Shown here: piece by piece, positions 15,795 to 24,529 of the stretch
Layout: each line of letters begins with the position of its first letter
How positions within the stretch are numbered: the first letter of the stretch is position 1
Assembly: GCF_007833215.1 (NCBI RefSeq)
Contig: NZ_CP042239.1
Location: 3,780,001-3,844,000, forward strand
Origin: Sphingomonas suaedae
Lineage (GTDB): Bacteria; Pseudomonadota; Alphaproteobacteria; Sphingomonadales; Sphingomonadaceae
Direction of reading: 5' to 3'
Length of the DNA stretch: 64,000 nucleotides
Translations under genes and position numbers: made by a program
The notes under the pieces: generated by a model
The model's database searches: none
Told to the model about the DNA's origin: nothing
Seen by the model: the letters and a program-made list of their open reading frames with translations, nothing else

Positions 15795-17165
15795 GTGGCG
15801 GCGACTGTAGATCGGGAGCGGGTGCTGGACGCGCCCACTGGCATGAGCGTCTATCAGTTCCTGGTCGTTGCCTTGTGCTGTCTCATCAACATCGCCGACG
15901 GGTTCGATGTGGTCTCGCTCGCCGTCAGTGCGCCCGTTTTGTCGAAGGACTGGCAGCTTGATCCCGCCATTCTCGGTTCGATGTTCAGCGCGTCCGCAGT
16001 CGGGCTGGTCGTCGGCGCGTTCGTCATCGGGCCGATGGCGGACAAGGTCGGACGGCGACCGATCATGCTCGGCGCACTGGCAACATTGGCGGCGATGCTG
16101 CTGCTGAGCGGGATCGCGCAGAATATCCAGCAGCTGTTCGTGCTGCGGACCATTACCGGGGTGGGCCTGGGCACGCTGGTCGTCTGCCTCAACACTACGG
16201 TCGCGGAATATGCCAGCGACAAGGCGCGCAACATGGCGCTCGCGATCCTGCATATCGGCTTTACCTTCGGGATGATGCTGGGCAGCGGGATCGCCGCGCT
16301 CGCGCTGGAGACATCGGGCTGGCGCGTCGTGTTCCTGGCCGCCGGGGCGCTCAATCTCGTCACCTTCCTGCTCAGCCTGTTCCTGCTGGGTGAATCGCGC
16401 GAATTTCTGGTGCGCCGTCAGGCGCCGGGGGATCTGGACCGGCTGAACAAGTTGCATCGGCGGATGCGACTTCCCGAACTGTCGGCGATGCCGCCCAAGC
16501 CCGCCGCCAAGCTGCGCGGCGCGGCGATCCGATCGATGCTGGCGCCCGAATTGCGGTCGCAGACCATCCTGATCTGGGTGGCATCGGCGACCTATGCGAT
16601 CGTCGGATACTTCCTGATGAACTGGAAGCCGACGATCCTCGCCAATGCGGGCCTGACGCCGTCGCTGGCGGCCGCGAGCGGCATCATCACCGGCGCATTC
16701 GGAACGCTCGGCCATCTGGCGATGGGTTTTTGGGGTCGGCGGGTCGGCGAAGGTCGCCTGACGACGATCTTCTTCGCGGCCGCCGCGGTCACGCTGGTGA
16801 TCTTCGGGCTTCAGCCGCCCAATCCGATCGGGCTGCTGGCGATGGCGGGGCTGACCACCTTCTTCGTGGTAGGCGCCTATACCGGTCTCTTCCTGGTCGC
16901 GGTCGTGATGTATCCGCCGGCGATGCAGAATTCGGGCGTCGGCTTCGTCGTCGGCTTCGGTCGCGTGGGCGCGATCGCCGGGCCGATGATCGGCGGCTTC
17001 CTGCTCAGCGCCGGGCTTGGCCGGGAGGATACCTATTTCGTCTTCTCGGCGATCGCAGTGATCCCCGTGGTCGCCATGTACTATGCCTATCGCATCGCGG
17101 CGCGCGCGACGCACGTCGCGACCGACACCCCTGCTGGAGAGTTGAATGCCGAACCCGCGCGTTAA
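15795..17165 (+). CDS. MFS transporter, aromatic acid:H+ symporter type
   Basis: This 456-residue protein has 12 predicted membrane helices, the AAHS first-helix acidic motif IADGFDVV (residues 32-39) and the loop motif GPMADKVGRRP (79-89). Family members import aromatic acids such as 4-hydroxybenzoate, vanillate or protocatechuate. The GTG start has GGAGAG about 6 nt upstream; an overlapping ATG is in another frame. Its 3' end overlaps the first amidohydrolase gene by 20 nt. It is the second AAHS transporter in the cluster. Confidence 0.9.
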   Translation: MAATVDRERVLDAPTGMSVYQFLVVALCCLINIADGFDVVSLAVSAPVLSKDWQLDPAILGSMFSASAVGLVVGAFVIGPMADKVGRRPIMLGALATLAAMLLLSGIAQNIQQLFVLRTITGVGLGTLVVCLNTTVAEYASDKARNMALAILHIGFTFGMMLGSGIAALALETSGWRVVFLAAGALNLVTFLLSLFLLGESREFLVRRQAPGDLDRLNKLHRRMRLPELSAMPPKPAAKLRGAAIRSMLAPELRSQTILIWVASATYAIVGYFLMNWKPTILANAGLTPSLAAASGIITGAFGTLGHLAMGFWGRRVGEGRLTTIFFAAAAVTLVIFGLQPPNPIGLLAMAGLTTFFVVGAYTGLFLVAVVMYPPAMQNSGVGFVVGFGRVGAIAGPMIGGFLLSAGLGREDTYFVFSAIAVIPVVAMYYAYRIAARATHVATDTPAGELNAEPAR

Positions 17166-18042
17166 GCTGTTCGATACCCACGCCCATTTCTTCACCAACG
17201 ACACCGCCCGCTATCCGGTCGACCTGACCGGCGCGCGCGAGACGCCCGAGGCGCTGACGGCGCGGCTGGAGCGCGATCCGTCGACCGCGGCGCGGGTGCT
17301 GGCGCTGTGGGACGAATGCGGCGTCACGGGCGGCGCGGCAGTGCAGTACAATACGGTCTACAAGACCGACAACAGCTACACGGTCGATGTGGCGGACGCG
17401 CATCACGACCGGGTTTCGGCGGTGTTGATCCTGCGGGCGCACGATCCCGAGACGCCGGGCAAGCTGCGCGCGATCGCCACCGCGCACAATGTCACCGGGC
17501 TGCGGCTGTTCGGTTATCCCGACGCCGAAGGCGATTACCCCTGGCTGGATTCGGACGCAGCGCTCAAGACCTGGGATGTCGCCGCCGAGCTGGGGCTGCA
17601 CATGATCATCATGTATGCGCCGGGCAGGCCCTCGTTCGCGGCGCTGCGGCGGATCGTCGCGCTGGCGAAGCGTTATCCAAAGACGACCATCGCGCTCGAC
17701 CATTGCGGGTGGCCGGGGGTCGAGAATGGGGTGGCAGGGACGATCGGGCCGGAGCATCTCGAACTGGTCGATGTGCCCAACATCCAGTTCAAGTTCACGC
17801 AGATCAACTTCAACCGCTTTGCCGAGACCGGAATCGACGCGGCGGCGTTCGTCAAATTGCTGGTCGACACCTATGGCGCGGATCGCGTGATGTGGGGGTC
17901 GGATTACGGCAACACGCAGAACAGCTATGCCGAGATGGTGGAGCAAGCGATTGCCGCGACCGCGCAGCTGAGCGATGCCGACCGGGCAAAGGTGCTGCAC
18001 GACAATGGCGCGCGGCTGTTCGCGGACCGCCTGAAGCCGTGA
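17146..18042 (+). CDS. Amidohydrolase family protein (2-pyrone-dicarboxylate lactonase-like)
   Basis: This 298-residue TIM-barrel protein belongs to the amidohydrolase 2 group that includes LigI-type lactonases and gamma-resorcylate decarboxylases. It shows the HxH metal motif (H12, H14 in DTHAHFF), LDHCGWPG on a later strand and WGSDYGN near the C-terminus. The overlap with the transporter gene and GTGA coupling to the next gene make one operon. Lactone hydrolysis or non-oxidative decarboxylation of an aromatic acid are the likely activities. Confidence 0.8.
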   Translation: MPNPRVKLFDTHAHFFTNDTARYPVDLTGARETPEALTARLERDPSTAARVLALWDECGVTGGAAVQYNTVYKTDNSYTVDVADAHHDRVSAVLILRAHDPETPGKLRAIATAHNVTGLRLFGYPDAEGDYPWLDSDAALKTWDVAAELGLHMIIMYAPGRPSFAALRRIVALAKRYPKTTIALDHCGWPGVENGVAGTIGPEHLELVDVPNIQFKFTQINFNRFAETGIDAAAFVKLLVDTYGADRVMWGSDYGNTQNSYAEMVEQAIAATAQLSDADRAKVLHDNGARLFADRLKP

Positions 18043-18842
18043 GCACCACGCCCGAGCCGCCGGTGATCGACGCGCACGCGCATGTGTTCACCCGCGCGAT
18101 GCCGTTCACGGACACGGCCTGGACGCGGCCGGATTATGATTATCCGGTCGAGGCGTACCTCGCCGATCTGGACGCACATGGCGTGTCGTTCGGGGTGGTG
18201 ACGGCGGCGAGTCTGTTCGGCGAGTATAACGACTATACGCTTGCAGCATTGGCGCAGCACAAGCGGTTGCGCGCGACGGTGATGCTCGATCCCGATACCG
18301 GACCCGCCGAGATGGTGGCATTGCGCGCGCAGGGCGTGTGCGGGGTGCGGTATCAGATTCCGCTGAAGGCGGAATTGCCCGATCTCAACGGTTATCGATT
18401 CCGACGCTTCGTGACGCGGCTGGCGGATGCGGGGATGCATCTCGAGCTGAACCTGGGTGGCGAGCAACTGGCACAGATGCTGCCCGCGCTGGCCGATCAT
18501 CGTGTGCCGGTGGTGGTCGACCATTTTGGCCTGCTGCGCAGCGAGGGCGAGATGGAGGGTGCGGGGTTCACCGCGCTGCTGCGATCGATCGCGCTGGGGC
18601 GGACGCGGGTGAAGATCTCGGCGGGGTTCCGGCTACCCGAGGGCCGGCTGCCGGCCTATGCCGCGCGGCTGCTGGCCGAGGCGGGGCCGGAGCGGCTGTT
18701 CTGGGGAAGCGATGCGCCGTTCGTCGGGGCGGAGGATCGCGTCAGCTACGCACAGACGCTGGAGACGCTTTATCGCATCGTCCCGGATCCGGCGACGCGG
18801 CGCGCCATGTCCGACGCGGCGTTGCGCTTCTACTTCTTCTAG
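18039..18842 (+). CDS. Amidohydrolase family protein, second of a tandem pair
   Basis: This 267-residue protein has the same family layout as its upstream neighbour: DAHAHVF (H13, H15), VVVDHFG and FWGSDAPF. The two are clearly related but not close copies. Translation starts at a GTG that overlaps the previous stop (GTGA). A terminator-like hairpin follows the stop. The tandem pair may catalyse successive steps, for example lactone opening followed by decarboxylation. Confidence 0.8.
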   Translation: MSTTPEPPVIDAHAHVFTRAMPFTDTAWTRPDYDYPVEAYLADLDAHGVSFGVVTAASLFGEYNDYTLAALAQHKRLRATVMLDPDTGPAEMVALRAQGVCGVRYQIPLKAELPDLNGYRFRRFVTRLADAGMHLELNLGGEQLAQMLPALADHRVPVVVDHFGLLRSEGEMEGAGFTALLRSIALGRTRVKISAGFRLPEGRLPAYAARLLAEAGPERLFWGSDAPFVGAEDRVSYAQTLETLYRIVPDPATRRAMSDAALRFYFF

Positions 18843-18846
18843 GATT

Positions 18847-18882
18847 GCGGCGCCGCCCCGTTCCCCAACGGAGCGGCGCCGC
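18847..18882. terminator. Bidirectional terminator-like hairpin
   Basis: GCGGCGCCGC and CCGTT pair with AACGG and GCGGCGCCGC around a CCCC loop. It fills the 47-nt gap between two convergent genes. Neither side has a long T tract, so termination efficiency is uncertain. Confidence 0.6.
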
Positions 18883-18889
18883 AAAGCGT

Positions 18890-20305
18890 TCAGGCGAGCG
18901 GGACGGCGTTGACGACCTGGGCCTGGGTATATTCCTCCAGCCCCTCCTGCCCCATTTCGGTACCCATGCCCGACTGGCGCAGGCCGCGGAACGGGATGCG
19001 CGGATCGATCGCCATCAGCTGGTTGACCCAGACCGTACCGGTGACGACGCGCCGGGCGACGGCGGTGGCGCGGTCGAGATCGCGGCCCCAGACGGTGCCG
19101 CCCAGGCCATAGTCGGTGCCGTTCACGCGATCGATCAGATCGTCGAGATCGTCGTACTTCATTACCGGCAGGACCGGTCCGAACTGCTCCTCGCGCACCA
19201 GCGGCGCGTCGTCGGCGATGTCGCGCACGATCGTCGGCGGGATGAAATAGCCGGGGCGGTCGAGCGGCGCGCCGCCGGCGATGACGGTGCCCTCCGCGGC
19301 GCTGTCGGCGATCAGTGCAGCGACCTTGTCGAACTGCTGGCGGTTCTGGACCGGGCCGATCTGCGCGCCCTGATTGGCGCCGTCATCGACCACCATCTCG
19401 CGCGCCAGCCGGGCAAGTTCGTCGCAGAACTCGTCGTAGAAAGCGGCAGGGACATAGGCGCGCTTGACCGCGACGCAGATCTGTCCGGCGTTGCGCATCG
19501 CGCCTTCGAATACCTTGGCTGCAACCGGCAGCGGATCGACATCGTCGAGCACGATCGCGGCGTCGTTGCCGCCGAGTTCGAGCGTCACGCGCTTGAGCGT
19601 GTCGGCGGCGCTCGCCATCACGCGCTTGCCGGTGCCGGTGGAGCCGGTGAAGGAAATCTTGGCGATATCCGGATGCGATGTCAGCGCGGGGCCGAGTTCG
19701 TTCTCGTCGCAGATCACGTTGAGTACGCCGGGAGGCAGGATGTCGCCGCACAGCTCGCCGAACAGGCAGGTGGTGAGCGGGGTGGTCGGCGCGGGCTTGC
19801 ACACCATAGTGTTGCCCGCGACCAGCGCCGGGCCGACCTTGTTCACCAGCAGGATCAGCGGGAAGTTCCACGGGGTGATCGCCGCGACGACGCCGAGTGG
19901 CATCCGATGCTCCTCGACCCGGTTGCCGGGTTCGTCGCGCAGCACGCGCGGTTCGAGCGTCATGCCCGCAAAGGTGCGCAGCACGAACACCGATCCGCGG
20001 ATCTCCTTGATCGCCTGGTCGAGCGGCTTGCCCTGTTCGGCGGTGAGCAGCGCGGCGAACTCCTCGGCGCGGGCATCGAGCGCGTCGGCGATCTTGCCGA
20101 CCAATGCCGCACGCTCGGCAGCGGGCGTCGCCGCCCAGCCGGGAAAGGCGCGCTTGGCCGCCGCGACCGCTGTTTCGAGCAACGCCGTATCGGCCTTGGG
20201 GCATTGCGCGAAGGGCTGGGCGGTGGCGGGGTTGATGACGTCGAAGGTCGTGGCGCCGGGATGCAGCGTGCCGTCGATCAGCAGATGATAGGCACGGTTG
20301 GTCAT
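18890..20305 (-). CDS. Aldehyde dehydrogenase, NAD(P)-dependent, copy 1
   Basis: This 471-residue ALDH superfamily enzyme has the catalytic glutamate in VTLELGGND, the catalytic cysteine in NAGQICVAVK and the PWNFPL cofactor strand. It oxidises an aldehyde to an acid. It is the last gene of a three-gene operon with the cupin and DUF6282 proteins (4-nt overlap at 20,302). The aldehyde could be vanillin or 4-hydroxybenzaldehyde made by FerB, or an aldol-cleavage product; both are inferences. A second, distinct ALDH lies at 29,828. Confidence 0.9.
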   Translation of the reverse strand: MTNRAYHLLIDGTLHPGATTFDVINPATAQPFAQCPKADTALLETAVAAAKRAFPGWAATPAAERAALVGKIADALDARAEEFAALLTAEQGKPLDQAIKEIRGSVFVLRTFAGMTLEPRVLRDEPGNRVEEHRMPLGVVAAITPWNFPLILLVNKVGPALVAGNTMVCKPAPTTPLTTCLFGELCGDILPPGVLNVICDENELGPALTSHPDIAKISFTGSTGTGKRVMASAADTLKRVTLELGGNDAAIVLDDVDPLPVAAKVFEGAMRNAGQICVAVKRAYVPAAFYDEFCDELARLAREMVVDDGANQGAQIGPVQNRQQFDKVAALIADSAAEGTVIAGGAPLDRPGYFIPPTIVRDIADDAPLVREEQFGPVLPVMKYDDLDDLIDRVNGTDYGLGGTVWGRDLDRATAVARRVVTGTVWVNQLMAIDPRIPFRGLRQSGMGTEMGQEGLEEYTQAQVVNAVPLA

Positions 20306-21225
20306 ACGGTCAGCGCCTCGGATGCCATCGCCATCGCGCTCGGCCCATCGTCCAGTCCCATCAGGGTGGTCGCGTTCCCGCCGATCATCGCGCGGATGTC
20401 GTCGTCGCCATACTCCAGGTCGATCAGCATCTGGATGACGTAGCGCAGCCCCTCCACCGGGGTCGGATTGCCGACCTGACCGAGGTCGGAGCCGATGATC
20501 GTGTTGGGAACGCCGCCCGCCTCGATGCACATTTTCAGGCTGTCGTGGCTGTAATTCTTGCCCTGGACGCCCGCCCACATGCAGCAGCTATGTTCGAGAT
20601 AGGCGCCCATCTTCGCCAGTTCGGCCATGTCGGGCGGGGTGCAGCCGATCAGGAAGGTGGGGTGGTTGACCAGCAGACGGGTGATGCCGCGCGCCTTCGC
20701 CTCGGTGAACAGCGGCCAGATCTCGCTGATGTGGAGATGCCCGGCAGACAAGACCGCGTCGTACTGCGCGATCAGGTCGAGGACCTGGAACACCTCTTCC
20801 TTCAGCTTGCCGCGCTCGTCGATGACGGTCAGCATCGTCGGGTCGAGCATCTTGTCCTTGGTCGGCAGGAACTGCTTGCGGTGCGAATGGCGGATATGGT
20901 TGGCCGCCGAGAAGGTCGGCATCCAGACGAGGCGCGCGCCGAGCTTGAAACCATGTTCGACCGCGTAAGGATTGATGCCGCCGGTGGTGTTGTTGCACGG
21001 CACGCCCGTCAAAAGCTTGACCGTGCCGGGCATGATCTCGTCGAGAAGCGCGGCGACCGGGGTGACCGAATAGTAATGGTCCTTGAACAGGATCGCGCGC
21101 AGGCCGGCTTCCTCGCCCTCCTTGATCGCCTCGACATGGTTGAGACGGCGCGGCATGACCGACGGGCCGCTATGGCAATGCAGGTCGATCGCGCCTTTCA
21201 GCAGCTCTGTGATCCGGTCGCTCAT
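20302..21225 (-). CDS. DUF6282 family amidohydrolase-like protein
   Basis: This 307-residue protein begins with an HxH motif on the first strand (DLHCHSGPS, H16 and H18), followed by LFKDHYY, SAGHLH, LVNHPTF and GSDLGQ, a metal-dependent hydrolase pattern in a TIM-barrel setting. I recognise it as a DUF6282-type protein; no reaction is known to me. It is coupled by 4-nt overlaps to the cupin gene upstream and the ALDH gene downstream, so it should act in the same catabolic step. The start is the ATG at 21,225. Confidence 0.75.
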   Translation of the reverse strand: MSDRITELLKGAIDLHCHSGPSVMPRRLNHVEAIKEGEEAGLRAILFKDHYYSVTPVAALLDEIMPGTVKLLTGVPCNNTTGGINPYAVEHGFKLGARLVWMPTFSAANHIRHSHRKQFLPTKDKMLDPTMLTVIDERGKLKEEVFQVLDLIAQYDAVLSAGHLHISEIWPLFTEAKARGITRLLVNHPTFLIGCTPPDMAELAKMGAYLEHSCCMWAGVQGKNYSHDSLKMCIEAGGVPNTIIGSDLGQVGNPTPVEGLRYVIQMLIDLEYGDDDIRAMIGGNATTLMGLDDGPSAMAMASEALTV

Positions 21226-22139
21226 GCGGCGTCTTCCTTGGGTTCGGGCATCGGATAATCGTCGGCGTTGAGCACCCAGCCGGGCTTGGCCGAGAAGTCG
21301 AAGCGCGGCGGGCAGAAGGTGTCGAGCAGGCGGTTGAGCCCTTCGCCGACGCCCTGCGAGGTGTGCGTGGCGGGGGGCGGGATCACCGCGACCGAGGGCG
21401 CGGCGATGCGTTCGTGATCGTCGTCGATCCACTGCGTCGAATCGCTGATCCACGGCCAGCGCAGATGGTGGATATAGTCGCCGTCGAGCGCGATCGAATA
21501 TTGCTCGAAATCGTCATGGTGATGCGGCGAGAGATTGTCCGCTGCACGCGGGCCGACGCGGCCGTCGCCGAAATTCACCATGATCGTCGATCCGCGATAG
21601 AGGCGGCCGAACCGCCCCTGTTCGGGCGCGACATTGCCCGAATAGACGCGCACCTTGCGCCCGCCGACCGGATCGGGCCAGGCTTGGAACGGCGCGACAT
21701 TGGGATCGCGCTGCGCATAGGCATCGGCGTTGCTGCACAAGGCGGCGAGGTCTTCGGACTTGACGGTGAACAGGCGCAGGATACGGCCGCCCTTGACCAC
21801 CGTCACCTTGCTGTCGCCGGGCGGTACGAAGGCGACGCTCTTGTCGCGCGCGATGGTGCGCCCTTCATCGATTTCGATTTCGACCTCGGCGCCGTCCTCG
21901 GGCAGGACGACGGCATATTCGTCGATTTGGGCGGTGCGTTCGAACACGGCGCCCGGTTCGACCTCGCTATAGGCGACGATCAGGTTCTGACCGCGCGCCA
22001 GCCAGGTGCGGGCAAGGTCGGTGCTTTGCTGGGGCGGCGCGTCGTAGAAGGGTTCGTAGCTCGCCTTTTTGAATGCGGTCGGCGCCGGCTTGGTCGCCTT
22101 GGGGGCGAGGCTGGCTCTCAGGTCGTTGCGCCCGTACAT
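21222..22139 (-). CDS. Bicupin-like protein of unknown function
   Basis: This 305-residue protein has two beta-barrel-like halves. The first covers about residues 55-125 (EPGAVFERTAQIDEYAVVLPE) and the second about 170-270, with the histidine-rich SPHHHDDFEQYSIALDG stretch and a later THTSQG, the usual metal-ligand positions of a cupin. It may be a dioxygenase, isomerase or sensor. It is the first gene of the cupin-DUF6282-ALDH operon and is divergent from ferA. Confidence 0.7.
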   Translation of the reverse strand: MYGRNDLRASLAPKATKPAPTAFKKASYEPFYDAPPQQSTDLARTWLARGQNLIVAYSEVEPGAVFERTAQIDEYAVVLPEDGAEVEIEIDEGRTIARDKSVAFVPPGDSKVTVVKGGRILRLFTVKSEDLAALCSNADAYAQRDPNVAPFQAWPDPVGGRKVRVYSGNVAPEQGRFGRLYRGSTIMVNFGDGRVGPRAADNLSPHHHDDFEQYSIALDGDYIHHLRWPWISDSTQWIDDDHERIAAPSVAVIPPPATHTSQGVGEGLNRLLDTFCPPRFDFSAKPGWVLNADDYPMPEPKEDAA

Positions 22140-22373
22140 CGGCTCTCCTCTCGCCGCCGGTCGATCCGCGGCATTTTCTCATGTTTAGGATCGCAGTGGT
22201 GCCTGCGTCTAATTCCTTGTCGCCGGTCGACCGATGCCCCTATGGTATCGAACCTAGCGAAGCGAACCCATATCGTGATCCTATCGTAGCCGCGCAAAAT
22301 AGGCATTGGACCTTCCGTGCGACTGCGCCAAGATAGCAGGCAAGCTGATATCAGTCGAGCGGGGAGGATCGGA
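22140..22373. promoter_or_regulatory. Divergent promoter region between the cupin operon and ferA
   Basis: This 234-nt gap carries two direct copies of CGCCGGTCGA (22,155-22,164 and 22,221-22,230), 66 nt apart, and a lower-GC stretch toward ferA. Promoters for both directions must lie here. No clear sigma-70 hexamers were identified. Confidence 0.4.
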
Positions 22374-24515
22374 TTGTCGCAGGGCATCAATGCGGGCGCG
22401 CAGGATATCGTGGACCGACCAGTGTCCGCACGTTCGGGCCTCGCGCGGCTGTTGCAGCCCCGCTCGGTCGCCATCGCGGGCGCCTCACCCGACCTTGCGA
22501 CGATGGGCGGCACGATCCTGGCCAATTGCGACCGCTTCGGCTTTGACGGCGATATCCATCTGATCAGCCCGACCCGCGACGAGATTGGCGGACGGCCCTG
22601 TATCCGGTCGGTCGACGACCTGCCCGAGGGCGTCGACGCGCTGGTGCTGAACGTGCCGCGTGCCGCGATCCTGCCCGCGGTCGAAGCCGCCGCGCGGCGG
22701 GGCGTGGGCGGCGTGATCGTGTTCGCATCGGGCTTTGCCGAGGGTGGCGAGGCCGGGCGGCGCGAGCAGGAGGTGCTGGCGACGGTGTGCCGCGACGCGG
22801 GCATGGCGCTGATGGGCCCCAATTGCATGGGCTATGTGAATTATGCGGGCGGCATGGCGCTGACCTTCGAGCCCGCGCATCCCCAGCCGCTGGGCGAACG
22901 GCGCAGCGTCGCGGTGGTCGCGCAGAGCGGCGCGATGGCGTCGAGCATTCGCGCGGCGATGCAGGGGCGCGGCATTTCGGTCGCGCTGCAGGCGGCGACC
23001 GGCAACGAGGCGGTGGTGCGCGCCGCCGACCTGATCGACCATATCGTCGACGAGGGGCGGGCCAATGCCATCGCCCTGTATATCGAGCAGATCCGCGATC
23101 CGATCGCATTCCTCTCCGCCGCGCGCCGCGCGCGTGAAGCCGGTATCCCGGTGGTGGTGCTGCACCCCGGCCGCAGCAAGCGCGGGCAGGAAGCGGCGCA
23201 GTCGCATACCGGCGCGATGGTCGGCGACTATGCGCTGATGCGCGTCGCGGTCGAGAACGAGGCCGTGGTGATGGTCGACACGATGGACGAGCTGTTCGAC
23301 GCGGTCGCCATCCTCCACCGCTTTCCCACGCCGGTTACCGGCGAACTGGGTGTGATCACCAATTCGGGCGCGCTGCGCGGCACCGCGTTCGATTTCGCCG
23401 AGGATATCGGGCTGCCGATCGCGACGGTGTCGAACGCGACGCTCGAGCGGCTGGCGGCGCTGTTGCCGGCGGGGATGGAGATCGACAATCCGCTCGACGT
23501 CGGGACGACGGGCTTTGCCAAGGCGGATATTTTCGGGCTTTCGACCGCGGCGATGCTGGCCGATCCGGCGGTGAGCGGCGTGCTGCTGCCGATGGCGGGC
23601 GGCGGACCGTCGCAGCAGCGCGCGAAGGGCGAGGCGATCATCCCCGAGGCGCTGGCGTCGCAAAAGCCGGTCGTCGTCGCGATCACCGGCGACACCTCGC
23701 CGCTCGACCCGGATTTCGTCGCCGCGATGCGCGACAGCGAGACGCCGCTGTTCCGCTCGCCCGAGCGCGCGATGCGCGCGTTCGGTGCGGCGCGGCGCTA
23801 TGCCAATGCGCTGGCCAGCGTCGCCGACCGCAGTCCCGCCGCGACGGGCCTCACCGGATGGGCGGAGCCGGGGGTCAAGACCGAGTTCGTCGGCAAGCAG
23901 TTCCTCCGCGAGATCGGCGTGCGCGTGCCCGAGGGCGGGCTGGCGACGACGGTGGACGAAGCGGTGACGATCGCCGGCCGCATCGGCTTTCCGGTCGTCA
24001 TCAAGGTGCAGGCCGCGGCGTTCAGCCACAAGAGCGATATCGGCGGGGTGATCCTGAACCTGCGCGACGCGGCTGCGCTGCGCGACGGCTGGGCGCGGCT
24101 GATGGCCAACCTCAACGGCGCGGCGATCGACGGCGTGCTGGTCGAGCAGATGTCCGCGCCGGGGCTCGAGCTGGTGGTCGGCGCGCGCCACCATCCCGAA
24201 TGGGGCGCTTCGGTGATGGTGGGGCTGGGCGGGGTGCTGATCGAGGCGCTCGACGCGGCCGAATTGCTGCCCGCCGATATTTCCCATGCGCGCGCGGTGG
24301 AGCGGATTCGTGGCCTGCGCGGCGCGAAGCTGCTCGGCGAATTTCGCGGGCGGCCGGCGCGTGACGTCGAGGCGGTGGCGGACGTGGTGGTCCGCGTCGG
24401 CGCCGCGATGCGCGCGGGACTCAATATCGAGGAAATCGACATCAACCCGCTGATGGTGATGGCGGCAGGCGAGGGCGCGGTCGCGCTCGACGCGCTGATC
24501 GTCACCGGCGCATAA
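22374..24515 (+). CDS. ferA: NDP-forming acyl-CoA synthetase, FerA-like feruloyl-CoA synthetase
   Basis: This 713-residue protein belongs to the ADP-forming acyl-CoA synthetase superfamily. It has an N-terminal CoA-binding domain (SVAIAGASPD, 31-40), a succinyl-CoA-synthetase-like centre with the phospho-histidine H278 in SHTGAMVGDY, and a C-terminal ATP-grasp domain from about residue 500. FerA of Sphingobium SYK-6 is of this unusual type and activates ferulate and p-coumarate. The adjacent FerB-like gene makes the same role likely. I chose the TTG at 22,374 because GGGGAGG sits 6 nt upstream; a GTG at 22,317 would add 19 residues without a ribosome binding site. Confidence 0.78.
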   Translation: MSQGINAGAQDIVDRPVSARSGLARLLQPRSVAIAGASPDLATMGGTILANCDRFGFDGDIHLISPTRDEIGGRPCIRSVDDLPEGVDALVLNVPRAAILPAVEAAARRGVGGVIVFASGFAEGGEAGRREQEVLATVCRDAGMALMGPNCMGYVNYAGGMALTFEPAHPQPLGERRSVAVVAQSGAMASSIRAAMQGRGISVALQAATGNEAVVRAADLIDHIVDEGRANAIALYIEQIRDPIAFLSAARRAREAGIPVVVLHPGRSKRGQEAAQSHTGAMVGDYALMRVAVENEAVVMVDTMDELFDAVAILHRFPTPVTGELGVITNSGALRGTAFDFAEDIGLPIATVSNATLERLAALLPAGMEIDNPLDVGTTGFAKADIFGLSTAAMLADPAVSGVLLPMAGGGPSQQRAKGEAIIPEALASQKPVVVAITGDTSPLDPDFVAAMRDSETPLFRSPERAMRAFGAARRYANALASVADRSPAATGLTGWAEPGVKTEFVGKQFLREIGVRVPEGGLATTVDEAVTIAGRIGFPVVIKVQAAAFSHKSDIGGVILNLRDAAALRDGWARLMANLNGAAIDGVLVEQMSAPGLELVVGARHHPEWGASVMVGLGGVLIEALDAAELLPADISHARAVERIRGLRGAKLLGEFRGRPARDVEAVADVVVRVGAAMRAGLNIEEIDINPLMVMAAGEGAVALDALIVTGA

Positions 24516-24529
24516 TCAAAGGACTGAGG

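Noticed and set aside
18338..20443. A 701-codon plus-strand open frame opposite the ALDH gene
   Set aside because: The minus-strand ALDH has all catalytic motifs. The plus-strand peptide has no recognisable domain and is a mirror of biased codon use.
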